Below are positions 1 to 5,467 of a stretch of 5,467 nucleotides of DNA, piece after piece (position 1 is the first letter of the stretch; every line of letters begins with the position of its first letter). The notes under the pieces were generated by a model. That model saw only the letters and a list, made by a program, of their open reading frames with translations. It ran no database searches and was not told the origin of the DNA. This stretch comes from Bacillota bacterium (GTDB taxonomy: Bacteria; Bacillota; Clostridia; Saccharofermentanales; Fastidiosipilaceae), in the NCBI GenBank assembly GCA_023388205.1, contig JAEWGS010000042.1, positions 1 to 5,467 of the forward strand, in the 5' to 3' direction. The translations under genes were made by a program, and so were the position numbers.

Positions 1-2
1 TT

Positions 3-155
3 TCTGAAAGGGACAATGTTTTAGAAAATATACATGACCAAATGCAAGAGTATGTTGATAATGCAAACGAAGAATTTTTAGCTTCCGCAGAAGCAGGAAG
101 TACGATTGAAGGATCCGCCTTACAGCATAAATGGCTCGACAAACAAACCTTTTGA
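3..155 (+). CDS. C-terminal tail of an unrecognised protein (5' truncated by window edge)
   Basis: Frame 3 is open from the left edge to a TGA at 153-155 and gives 50 residues; the other two plus frames hit stops within the first 25 bases. The peptide is hydrophilic and acidic at first (ERDNVLENIHDQMQEYVD, then NANEEFLASAEAG) and ends in KWLDKQTF. It has no membrane segment and no motif I can assign to a family. It looks like a helical, charged C-terminus. The stretch is visibly richer in A and T than the genes to the right, so it may have a different history, but 150 bases are too few to show transfer. No clear rho-independent terminator follows it on the plus strand. An open frame that happens to reach the edge by chance is possible. 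The protein-like composition and codons make a real gene end more likely than not. Confidence 0.5.
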   Translation, partial: SERDNVLENIHDQMQEYVDNANEEFLASAEAGSTIEGSALQHKWLDKQTF

Positions 156-181
156 CGCAAGCCCTAACTTTTTGACGCAAG
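150..181. repeat. Two-copy 12-bp direct repeat TTTTGACGCAAG
   Basis: TTTTGACGCAAG occurs exactly at 150-161 and again at 170-181, so the copies start 20 bp apart, about two helical turns. The first copy contains the last sense codon and TGA stop of the preceding frame. The role is unknown: it could be a protein binding site pair, a small local duplication or a remnant of a mobile element edge. Confidence 0.7.
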
Positions 182-348
182 GCAAAAACTGTGTGCAGGT
201 GTGCGCAAAATTTCTCGCCCGCCTCACGACACTCAGCAAAACAGGCCTCCAAACGGCCTCTCAAAGCACCCGCAAGCAGAGTTAGAACACGACCCCCGCA
301 CTGGAGAAACATTGCTAAAACCGCCATCTACCAGCGTTTTCACTTAAC
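182..348. other. Spacer with no recognisable gene
   Basis: I see no convincing coding region, RNA or promoter here on either strand. A short open frame on the plus strand (191-409) runs straight through the tRNA terminator and has an unprotein-like composition. Minor local features are a doubled GTGTGC (191-196 and 199-204) and a 5-bp inverted repeat, AGGCC at 243-247 with GGCCT at 255-259, which has no following T-run and so is not a terminator. Confidence 0.6.
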
Positions 349-374
349 AAAAAAGCTCCCCTCGCAGGGAGCTT
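349..374 (-). terminator. Rho-independent terminator of the tRNA-Gly unit
   Basis: On the minus strand an 8-bp perfect stem, AAGCTCCC (374-367) with GGGAGCTT (360-353), encloses a 6-nt loop and is followed at once by a run of six T (354-349, two of them shared with the stem). It lies about 40 bp downstream of the tRNA 3' end. Read on the plus strand, the hairpin is not followed by T residues, so it should act only on leftward transcription. Confidence 0.9.
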
Positions 375-413
375 GCACAATCGATATCGTGTATCAATTA
401 AGTGTCTAAGTGA

Positions 414-484
414 AGCGGGTGAGGGGAATCGAACCCCCGTATTCAGCTTGGGAAGCTGATGTTCTGCCATTGAACTACACCCGC
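414..484 (-). tRNA. tRNA-Gly, anticodon CCC
   Basis: The minus strand folds into a complete cloverleaf of 71 nt. The acceptor stem is GCGGGTG with CACCCGC (7 bp, all paired), and the D stem is GTTC with GAAC. The anticodon stem TCAGC/GCTGA carries the loop TTCCCAA. The variable loop has four bases (ATAC). The T stem is GGGGG/CCCCT around TTCGATT. Position 34-36 reads CCC, which pairs with the glycine codon GGG. The bases after the acceptor stem are T then TCA, so the discriminator is T and the CCA end is not encoded; it must be added by tRNA nucleotidyltransferase. The gene has its own promoter and terminator and so is a stand-alone unit divergent from the cell-wall operon. A GGG-specific glycine tRNA supplements the UCC-reading one in many genomes. 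Confidence 0.97.
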
Positions 485-498
485 GACAGAATGGATGC

Positions 499-527
499 AT
501 TATGGCGAAGTCGCTCGGCAGTGTCAA
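499..527 (-). promoter_or_regulatory. Sigma-70/SigA-type promoter of tRNA-Gly
   Basis: On the minus strand a perfect -35 box TTGACA (527-522) and a 5/6 -10 box CATAAT (504-499) are separated by exactly 17 bp. Transcription would start near 492, leaving a leader of under 10 nt before the mature tRNA 5' end at 484. This is the kind of strong promoter expected for stable RNA. Confidence 0.9.
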
Positions 528-544
528 GTTTGCAGGGGATATTT

Positions 545-577
545 GTGAATAAAAATGTGAATAAAAAAGCGTGAATA
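545..577. repeat. Three GTGAATA copies in the divergent spacer
   Basis: GTGAATA occurs at 545-551, 557-563 and 571-577. The first two copies are followed by A-runs (GTGAATAAAAA). Copy starts are 12 and 14 bp apart. The array lies upstream of the tRNA promoter and of the rightward operon. It could be an AT-rich upstream activating element, a regulator site cluster or simple A-rich sequence. No known operator is recognised. Confidence 0.45.
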
Positions 578-594
578 TCGCTTGAATTCTTTTC

Positions 595-620
595 GTGCAG
601 CTTGCGCGTCTTGGCTGCAT
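595..620. repeat. Inverted repeat upstream of the cell-wall operon
   Basis: TGCAGC (596-601) and GCTGCA (614-619) form a 6-bp inverted repeat with a 12-nt spacer, extendable by a G-T pair. It lies about 15-40 bp upstream of where the operon's -35 region should be. No T-run follows, so it is not a terminator. It could be a dimeric regulator site, but chance is not excluded. Confidence 0.35.
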
Positions 621-654
621 TGCGGCCTCCGTAATTACTTGGCTAAAAGAGCTG

Positions 655-663
655 TGCTATTAT
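655..663 (+). promoter_or_regulatory. Candidate extended -10 promoter of the SEDS-PBP operon
   Basis: TGCTATTAT at 655-663 is an extended -10 element (TG, one base, TATTAT). No good -35 box lies 16-18 bp upstream (TTACTT at 635-640 is poor), which is tolerated in extended -10 promoters. Transcription would start near 670, giving a very short leader that begins just before the Shine-Dalgarno sequence. The distal genes overlap with no gaps, so this is the only evident place for an operon promoter in the window. Confidence 0.45.
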
Positions 664-671
664 GTCCTCAA

Positions 672-678
672 AAGGAGG
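672..678 (+). promoter_or_regulatory. Shine-Dalgarno AAGGAGG that fixes the start of the SEDS gene
   Basis: AAGGAGG ends 4 nt before ATG at 683. An in-frame ATG exists at 662, but it overlaps the candidate -10 box, has no ribosome binding site, and would make this Shine-Dalgarno sequence coding. The start at 683 is therefore preferred. Confidence 0.85.
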
Positions 679-682
679 GCCC

Positions 683-2917
683 ATGAATCTTCAAGATGTC
701 GCCTACATATTGCGCTACGTATTTCTCATTTTGATTGGCCTCTCTGCGGTATCTTTGACGATTCTCGCTATTCGAGAATATCGCTGGGGCTTAAAGCACG
801 CACTTAGGCCCGCAAGGGGCTTTTTCCTTTTAACCGTGCACGGAAGACATGGCGTTCGCATCCGAGATCGTGAGGAGAGGCGGGGCAAGTCGGCTGGTGA
901 AGGGCAAGATGAGTACGCGCGCTTGCAAGATCAGTTAGCTCGTGAAGAAGCCCTTCGATCCGTTCAAGGTGAGGGGCAGCACTATCAGCAGGTGCTTTCT
1001 GGCCAGAATTTGGATCCTAACTTTGAAAGTGAGCTCTTTTTTCAAGATTTTGAATCAGAAAGTCGACAGGCTTATCATCAGGCAGGCCTTAGAGCGCGCA
1101 ACAATGAAGCAGCGCTTCGCATTCATCGCCAGAATCTGAGAGAGCAAGAGCAGGCGGCGAAGCTTTCTGCACAGACTTTGGCGATTTATCCAACGACTGT
1201 GATTGGACGCGGTCGCTCTTGTGATATTCAGATTTTTGCCAAAAAGGTACAAAAGCGTCACGCAACGCTTTATCGCTATGATGGGCAGTGGTTCATCCGC
1301 CCACAGTCTTCTCGGGCACAGGTGCTTGTCAATGGTGAGGCGATTGACGGCGAAGTGCCGCTGAAAAATCGTGACCATTTAGAGTTTTCAGGTGTGGAGT
1401 TTGACTTTATCGACGAGTATCAATCCGCGTCGGAGGCGGGGCTGGATTATCGCGGTGCAGAACTGGATGACGCGTATTTTTTGGATGCCGTGCGTGTGTC
1501 GAGCCGAAGTCCCTGGCTGGCTTTTGTTTTGTTTAACGCCTTTTCCCTCTTGGGTGGGCTGCTGTTGCTTTACTATCTGCCGGATCATTTTTTAGGCCAC
1601 TACAATGTGATCGCGGGCATGCTTTTGGCTTATTTGGTTTTGGTGGATCTCTATTATCTGATTCTTCCAAAGTTGCTCGATTACGGCGATCGGATTTTGC
1701 TTTTGGCGGCATCTTACGTTGCGTCGGTCGGGGTCTTGATTCAGGCTCGCTTTTCGTTTTTTAGAAATCCTTATTTGATGGCACAGTTAGAGACCAATGA
1801 TCCCAACGAGATTCAAGATGCGGTGCGGATTTTGGTCAATCGTTTTATCGTGCAGATGGGTGCTGTTATTTTAGGCCTGATCCTTTTATCTGTGCTGGCC
1901 TATGTGGTGAAAAAGACCCGCTTTCTTGAAAGTCTGACGCTCTTTTGCTTCATTGTGACGCCGCTCTTTTTAATTGTGACTAAGATCCTGGGGCGTGGTA
2001 TGGAAGAAAACGGTGCGAATTTGTGGATCAATATTGGGCCGATTTCTTTGCAGTTGACGGAGTTTGCCAAGATCAGTTATGCAGTGGTTGTCGCGAGTTT
2101 CTTCAAAAATCGGCCGAGGCTCAAGACACAATTCTTCTTTGCGGGATGGGCGATGGCGGTCTTCTTTCTCATCATGTTGCTGCCTGATTTGGGTTCAGCG
2201 ATGATCCTTTTGCCCACGACGGTGATCGTCTTTGTTGTCATGACAAGCGAATATGTCAAAGGCTTGCTCATCGTTTTAGCCAGCTCTTTTGTCGCGGTGA
2301 TGGCCTATACGATTTTCCCGCACGTGCAAGCGAGAATTAACGGATGGACCTCACTTTGGGTTGAAGTCAATGCGAGAAATGCGCAGATTATTTATGGTTT
2401 GCAGGGGGTTGCAAGAGGCGGTCTTCTCGGCCGTGGCTATACGAACGGACACCCTTGGGGCATTCCTCTTTTTAACTCCGACATGGTTTTTGCCATCGTC
2501 ATTGAAGAGTTCGGTCTGCTTGTGGCCTTGGCGGTGGTTTTGTGTTACACCGTGGTCTGGTTGCGATCTGCGCGCGGTTCGGCTTTGGCACGAGATGGAT
2601 TTAGTTCAAGTTTGCTCTTGACTTTGGGAAGCATGATTTTTATTGAGGCTTTCGTCGTCATCGGTGGAACAACAGGACTCGTGCCGCTCACCGGTGCGAC
2701 CTTGCCCTTGATCGCCAGAGGCGGTTCTTCAATTTTGGCGAAGTGGATCATGTTCGCTTTGATTTTTGGCCTTTTGGGGAGACAAGAAGCGGGGGCGAAT
2801 CGATTGATGCGTCGAGCTTCGAAGGATTTGGGGCGCCGGCATACCCAAAAGAGACAAGGGCGTGAGGTGCAGCCTGAAGATCCTTTTGAAGCGGACGGAT
2901 GGGAGGCCTTTGAATGA
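683..2917 (+). CDS. FHA domain-FtsW/RodA (SEDS) peptidoglycan glycosyltransferase fusion
   Basis: This 744-residue membrane protein is predicted to polymerise lipid II into glycan strands with the PBP encoded next. Modules in order: membrane anchor (about 11-30); hydrophilic Gln/Glu/Arg-rich linker (about 52-163); FHA domain (about 166-245) with IGRGRSCDI (174-182), KRHATL (191-196) and VNG (216-218); then a SEDS core of roughly ten membrane segments from about 277 to 699; and a basic-then-acidic cytoplasmic tail. SEDS marks are NGANLWINIG (443-452), QLTEFAK (457-463, usually QPSE), PDLGSAM (501-507), GLLGRGYTNG (580-589), NSDMVFA (598-604) and LIARGGSS (676-683). D600 aligns with the proposed catalytic Asp of RodA (the HTDF motif). 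FtsW/RodA proteins are usually about 370-420 residues; the excess is the anchor, linker and FHA part. In Clostridia a TM-FHA protein is commonly encoded just before a SEDS gene, so this looks like a fusion of those two. Whether it acts in division, elongation or sporulation cannot be told. Confidence 0.92.
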   Translation: MNLQDVAYILRYVFLILIGLSAVSLTILAIREYRWGLKHALRPARGFFLLTVHGRHGVRIRDREERRGKSAGEGQDEYARLQDQLAREEALRSVQGEGQHYQQVLSGQNLDPNFESELFFQDFESESRQAYHQAGLRARNNEAALRIHRQNLREQEQAAKLSAQTLAIYPTTVIGRGRSCDIQIFAKKVQKRHATLYRYDGQWFIRPQSSRAQVLVNGEAIDGEVPLKNRDHLEFSGVEFDFIDEYQSASEAGLDYRGAELDDAYFLDAVRVSSRSPWLAFVLFNAFSLLGGLLLLYYLPDHFLGHYNVIAGMLLAYLVLVDLYYLILPKLLDYGDRILLLAASYVASVGVLIQARFSFFRNPYLMAQLETNDPNEIQDAVRILVNRFIVQMGAVILGLILLSVLAYVVKKTRFLESLTLFCFIVTPLFLIVTKILGRGMEENGANLWINIGPISLQLTEFAKISYAVVVASFFKNRPRLKTQFFFAGWAMAVFFLIMLLPDLGSAMILLPTTVIVFVVMTSEYVKGLLIVLASSFVAVMAYTIFPHVQARINGWTSLWVEVNARNAQIIYGLQGVARGGLLGRGYTNGHPWGIPLFNSDMVFAIVIEEFGLLVALAVVLCYTVVWLRSARGSALARDGFSSSLLLTLGSMIFIEAFVVIGGTTGLVPLTGATLPLIARGGSSILAKWIMFALIFGLLGRQEAGANRLMRRASKDLGRRHTQKRQGREVQPEDPFEADGWEAFE

Positions 2918-4311
2918 AAGAGATCATTCGAAACTTGCGCGTGGTCTTAGGCCTTTTTATTGCGATTGCAGCTTGCTTATTGGGTGGGCTCGTGTATCAG
3001 CAAGATCGCAGTCGTTACGACTTGAATGCAGTTGGCGGCGAAGATAAGAAGGCTTTATCAGAAATGTACGGTCTTCAAGCCGGAGATATTGAAACGCGCG
3101 ACGGATTTGTGATCGCCCAAAGCATGGATGGTGAACGTGCTTATCCAGACGCGCCTTATTCAGACGCTTATATTCATCTCGTTGGGGACTACACGCATCA
3201 CATAGCGAATACGATTGAGGCAAATTACCAAAGTACATTGCTGGGGCAAGAAAGAAATCTCTTTGAACAATTGATGCTAGACGCTTCTGGCAAAGGTTTT
3301 CACGGCGACCAACTGACGCTGACTTTGGATCATCGGATTTCTCAGGTTGTGGCGGATCAATTTAGAACGACGGGTTACAAAGGCGCTGCGGTCGTGATGA
3401 ACTGGCAGACTGGAGATGTGCTTGCAGCGGTGAGCTTTCCCGCACCGACTTATGATCAGTTGATTCACTATGAAGATCTGGAAGACGGAGCTTTGGTGAA
3501 CCGTGTGCTTTCGGGCGAATATGCACCAGGATCGACATTTAAGATTTTTACGTCGGCGGCTTGGCTTGAGCACCCAGAATTTGACCCGGATTTTATCGTT
3601 CATTGTGAAGGCCAGAGTTTGGTGCCGAATGGACCGGGAAACTATGGAGGAACGGCGCACGGCTCTTTGCATTTGATTGATGCCTTCTATGAGTCTTGCA
3701 ATGTGTTTTTTGGGGCCCTCGGAGACGAAATGGGCAAAGACTGGCTCCTTCAAAAATTGAGCGACTATGCATTCACAGAGCCGATTCGTTTGGACCGACT
3801 GGCGGTTAGACGTCAGCGCGCGTCGATCGATGTGGATGATCGCGGAACGACGGCTTGGTTTTCCATTGGTCAGCCCATCGCCAACAGTGAGTTGGTGATC
3901 AATCCCTTGACCCACACGACGTACGCGGCAGCGATCGCAAACGGTGGCTTGAGGCTTGAACCTCATGTGATTTATCAAGTTAGGAACCCTTTGGGGCAGG
4001 TACTTGAGAACCGTCAAGTTTCCGAGTGGGGGCAGGTCTTTTCACCACAGACCGCTTCTGATCTACAAAAACTCATGGAATACAATGCGGATATGAGTGG
4101 ACTGAGTTTTTCAGGGCTTCGTTTTGGCTTAAAGACAGGGACGGCGGAGGTCGACGGTCAAGAGGGCAATACGAGTTTGTTGAGCACGTATTTGCGTGAG
4201 GATGATTATCCCTACGCCATGGTCATGATTTTTGAAAACTCGCCAGGGTCTTACGCTATGATTCCTTATGCGCAGAATATTTATCGGCGTTTGATCGAGG
4301 TCGCACCTTGA
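2914..4311 (+). CDS. Class B penicillin-binding protein (peptidoglycan DD-transpeptidase), PbpA/PBP2-like
   Basis: This 465-residue protein is predicted to cross-link peptidoglycan outside the membrane and to pair with the upstream SEDS polymerase. It has one N-terminal signal anchor (about 8-27). A short N-terminal pedestal includes TRDGFVIAQS (61-70), the degenerate form of the class B RG-I-DRNG-LA motif, and HLVGD (88-92). The transpeptidase domain spans about 130-460 with all three active-site motifs: STFK (207-210, Ser207 nucleophile), SCN (261-263) and KTGTAE (407-412). No PASTA repeats or glycosyltransferase domain are present. It is shorter than FtsI or E. coli PBP2 (about 600) and close to actinobacterial PbpA (about 490). 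The ATG overlaps the preceding stop by four bases (ATGA), and GGGAGG at 2901-2906 lies 7 nt upstream, so translation is probably coupled. The start is well fixed. Function is secure by motifs; the precise cellular process is not. Confidence 0.93.
   Translation: MKEIIRNLRVVLGLFIAIAACLLGGLVYQQDRSRYDLNAVGGEDKKALSEMYGLQAGDIETRDGFVIAQSMDGERAYPDAPYSDAYIHLVGDYTHHIANTIEANYQSTLLGQERNLFEQLMLDASGKGFHGDQLTLTLDHRISQVVADQFRTTGYKGAAVVMNWQTGDVLAAVSFPAPTYDQLIHYEDLEDGALVNRVLSGEYAPGSTFKIFTSAAWLEHPEFDPDFIVHCEGQSLVPNGPGNYGGTAHGSLHLIDAFYESCNVFFGALGDEMGKDWLLQKLSDYAFTEPIRLDRLAVRRQRASIDVDDRGTTAWFSIGQPIANSELVINPLTHTTYAAAIANGGLRLEPHVIYQVRNPLGQVLENRQVSEWGQVFSPQTASDLQKLMEYNADMSGLSFSGLRFGLKTGTAEVDGQEGNTSLLSTYLREDDYPYAMVMIFENSPGSYAMIPYAQNIYRRLIEVAP
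4297..4311 (+). promoter_or_regulatory. Ribosome binding site and TTGA overlap start of the radical SAM gene
   Basis: GAGG (4297-4300, followed by T) lies 7 nt before TTG at 4308. That TTG overlaps the TGA stop of the PBP gene as TTGA (4308-4311). This arrangement suggests termination-reinitiation coupling and supports the rare start codon. The competing in-frame ATG at 4404 has no comparable Shine-Dalgarno at a workable distance. Confidence 0.6.
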
Positions 4312-5467
4312 TTCGGGACCAGGCTCAAATTGGCGCGAAGGCCCCCAATAGCGCGAAATCTCAAATCGGCGGGCTTCAACTGAAGTCCATTTATGCATCG
4401 GGGATGACGCTTTTAATCAAACCTGCGAGTGGGCTTTGTAATTTGCGTTGCCCCTATTGTTTTTATTGTGCAGAGACAAAACTCAGGCAGACTGAATCTT
4501 ATGGCTTCATGAGCGAAAAAACGCTGCGCCGCGCCATCGACTACGCTTTGGAGACAAAAGCGCCCGAGTTGACAATTGTGTTTCAAGGCGGCGAGCCTTT
4601 GTTGCGTGGCCTTGCTTTTTTTGAGCTGGCGACGCGCTACGCCCGAGAACAGGCCCAGGGGAGGCAGGTCAACTTTTCCATCCAGACGAACGGGACTTTG
4701 ATCACGGAAGCTTTTGCTGAATTTTTTGCGCGCGAGAACTACTTGGTCGGCGTCAGTCTGGATGGCGCCAAAAGGATCCAGGATTTATATCGGTATGACA
4801 GCCATGGAGAAGGCTCTTTTCGCCAGGTTTTTGAAGGGATTGAGCGGCTCAAACATGCGGGCGCAGCGTTCAACATTTTGACGGTGGTGCACCGCGAGGT
4901 GGCGCAGCACATCAAACGGATCTATCCTTTTTTTACCCGACACGCCTTTTTGCATCAGCAGTATATTCCTTGCCTCGATCCGTTTGGTGAGGCGGGGCAG
5001 TATCCTTGGTCTTTGACCGAAGCAATTTACGGTGATTTTTTGTGTGAGCTGTACGATTTGTGGTGGGCCGATTTGCGAGCGGGACGCTATGTTTCCATAC
5101 AATATTTTGATCAGTTGATTTTGATGCTTCGGCGGCAAAGGCCTCAACTCTGTGGCATGGAGGGCTGTTGTACGTGCCAAAATGTGATTGAAGCAGATGG
5201 CAGTATTTACCCTTGCGATTTTTACTGTTTAGACGATTATCGTCTGGGACATGTGGACCAAAGTCCTTTAGAGATTGAGACAAAGCGCCGCGCCCTTCAC
5301 TTTTTAGAGCAAAGTTTGGATCGCCCTGAGATTTGTCAAAGTTGCGCTTGGTTTGCCCTGTGTCGCAGCGGATGCAGGCGTCAAAGAGATACGGCGGGTA
5401 GAGGCGATGCTTTGGGGGAAAATCGTTTTTGTAAAGCCTATCAGCGTTTTTTTGCGCACGCTATTTT
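4308..5467 (+). CDS. Radical SAM/SPASM enzyme, anaerobic sulfatase-maturating enzyme-like (3' end outside window)
   Basis: 386 residues are visible in one uninterrupted frame. The family (anSME) oxidises an active-site Cys or Ser of sulfatases to formylglycine, using S-adenosylmethionine and three 4Fe-4S clusters. Seen here: LLIKPASGLCNLRCPYC, with the radical SAM triad C44, C48, C51 and then Tyr53; FQGGEP (92-97); QTNGTLI; CGMEGCC (282-288); C290; DGSIYPCDFY with C303 and D304, matching the proposed catalytic Asp277 of the Clostridium perfringens enzyme; then C343-x2-C346-x5-C352-x3-C356 and C375, which complete the SPASM cysteines. The last visible residues, FCKAYQRFFAHA, match a region about 20-30 residues before the usual C-terminus. 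The start is TTG 4308, which adds about 32 residues before the conserved region; ATG 4404 is the alternative and would begin just where related proteins begin. No sulfatase lies in the window, so the substrate is unknown and could be another peptide. Confidence 0.9.
   Translation, partial: MIRDQAQIGAKAPNSAKSQIGGLQLKSIYASGMTLLIKPASGLCNLRCPYCFYCAETKLRQTESYGFMSEKTLRRAIDYALETKAPELTIVFQGGEPLLRGLAFFELATRYAREQAQGRQVNFSIQTNGTLITEAFAEFFARENYLVGVSLDGAKRIQDLYRYDSHGEGSFRQVFEGIERLKHAGAAFNILTVVHREVAQHIKRIYPFFTRHAFLHQQYIPCLDPFGEAGQYPWSLTEAIYGDFLCELYDLWWADLRAGRYVSIQYFDQLILMLRRQRPQLCGMEGCCTCQNVIEADGSIYPCDFYCLDDYRLGHVDQSPLEIETKRRALHFLEQSLDRPEICQSCAWFALCRSGCRRQRDTAGRGDALGENRFCKAYQRFFAHAI

Noticed and set aside
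243..259. AGGCC/GGCCT hairpin as a terminator of the leftmost gene
   Set aside because: The stem is only 5 bp, there is no T-run, and it lies about 90 bp past the stop codon.
191..409. 72-residue plus-strand open frame
   Set aside because: It crosses the tRNA terminator hairpin, lacks a ribosome binding site and has a composition unlike a protein.
349..484. tRNA-Gly as an integration (att) site for a mobile element at the left
   Set aside because: The tRNA 3' end does face the AT-rich left side, but its own terminator follows directly and I find no second copy of the tRNA 3' end in the window. No integrase is visible.
315..620. 101-residue minus-strand open frame
   Set aside because: It contains the whole tRNA-Gly gene, its promoter and its terminator, so it is a chance frame.
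662..682. Upstream ATG at 662 as start of the SEDS gene
   Set aside because: It overlaps the probable -10 box, has no Shine-Dalgarno and lies upstream of the strong AAGGAGG that serves ATG 683.
3694..3702. Cys within the SxN motif (SCN) of the PBP as a possible oddity
   Set aside because: SCN is a frequent form of this motif in class B PBPs.
3277..4017. 246-residue minus-strand open frame
   Set aside because: It lies wholly inside the PBP gene, whose active-site motifs prove the other strand is coding. The minus product shows no recognisable domain and is very rich in Arg and His, as antisense frames often are.
4785..5283. Two overlapping minus-strand open frames
   Set aside because: Both are antisense to the radical SAM gene, which keeps all family motifs through this stretch.

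Overview
The window looks like chromosome from an anaerobic member of the Bacillota, probably a clostridial lineage. The grounds are an oxygen-sensitive radical SAM maturase of clostridial type, strong AGGAGG-type ribosome binding sites, a tRNA gene without encoded CCA, and a SEDS glycosyltransferase / class B PBP pair preceded by a membrane-anchored FHA module, an order known from Clostridia and paralleled by the actinobacterial fha-rodA-pbpA cluster. The genus cannot be told from this sequence.

Left part (1-660): an AT-rich C-terminal tail of an unrecognised protein ends at 155, with its stop codon inside a 12-bp direct repeat. About 190 bp without a recognisable gene follow. Next comes a complete minus-strand tRNA-Gly(CCC) unit: a near-perfect sigma-70-type promoter (TTGACA, 17 bp, CATAAT), the tRNA (414-484), and a rho-independent terminator (349-374). 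The divergent spacer at 485-660 also holds three GTGAATA copies and a short inverted repeat, followed by a candidate promoter for the rightward operon.

Right part (about 655-5467): three tightly packed plus-strand genes. The first (683-2917) encodes a 744-residue protein that fuses an N-terminal membrane anchor, a long hydrophilic linker and an FHA domain to a FtsW/RodA-type (SEDS) glycan polymerase. The second (2914-4311, ATGA overlap) is a short class B penicillin-binding protein with intact SxxK, SxN and KTG motifs, the expected transpeptidase partner. The third (from 4308, TTGA overlap, open at the right edge) is a radical SAM/SPASM enzyme very like anaerobic sulfatase-maturating enzymes.

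Inference: genes 1 and 2 form a peptidoglycan polymerase-transpeptidase pair whose SEDS subunit carries its own covalently attached FHA input module, so it may respond to Ser/Thr phosphorylation. No kinase or phosphatase gene lies in the window. The most notable points are the FHA-SEDS fusion with its long linker, changes at usually conserved FHA and SEDS positions, and the apparent translational coupling of a radical SAM maturase to a cell-wall synthesis pair.
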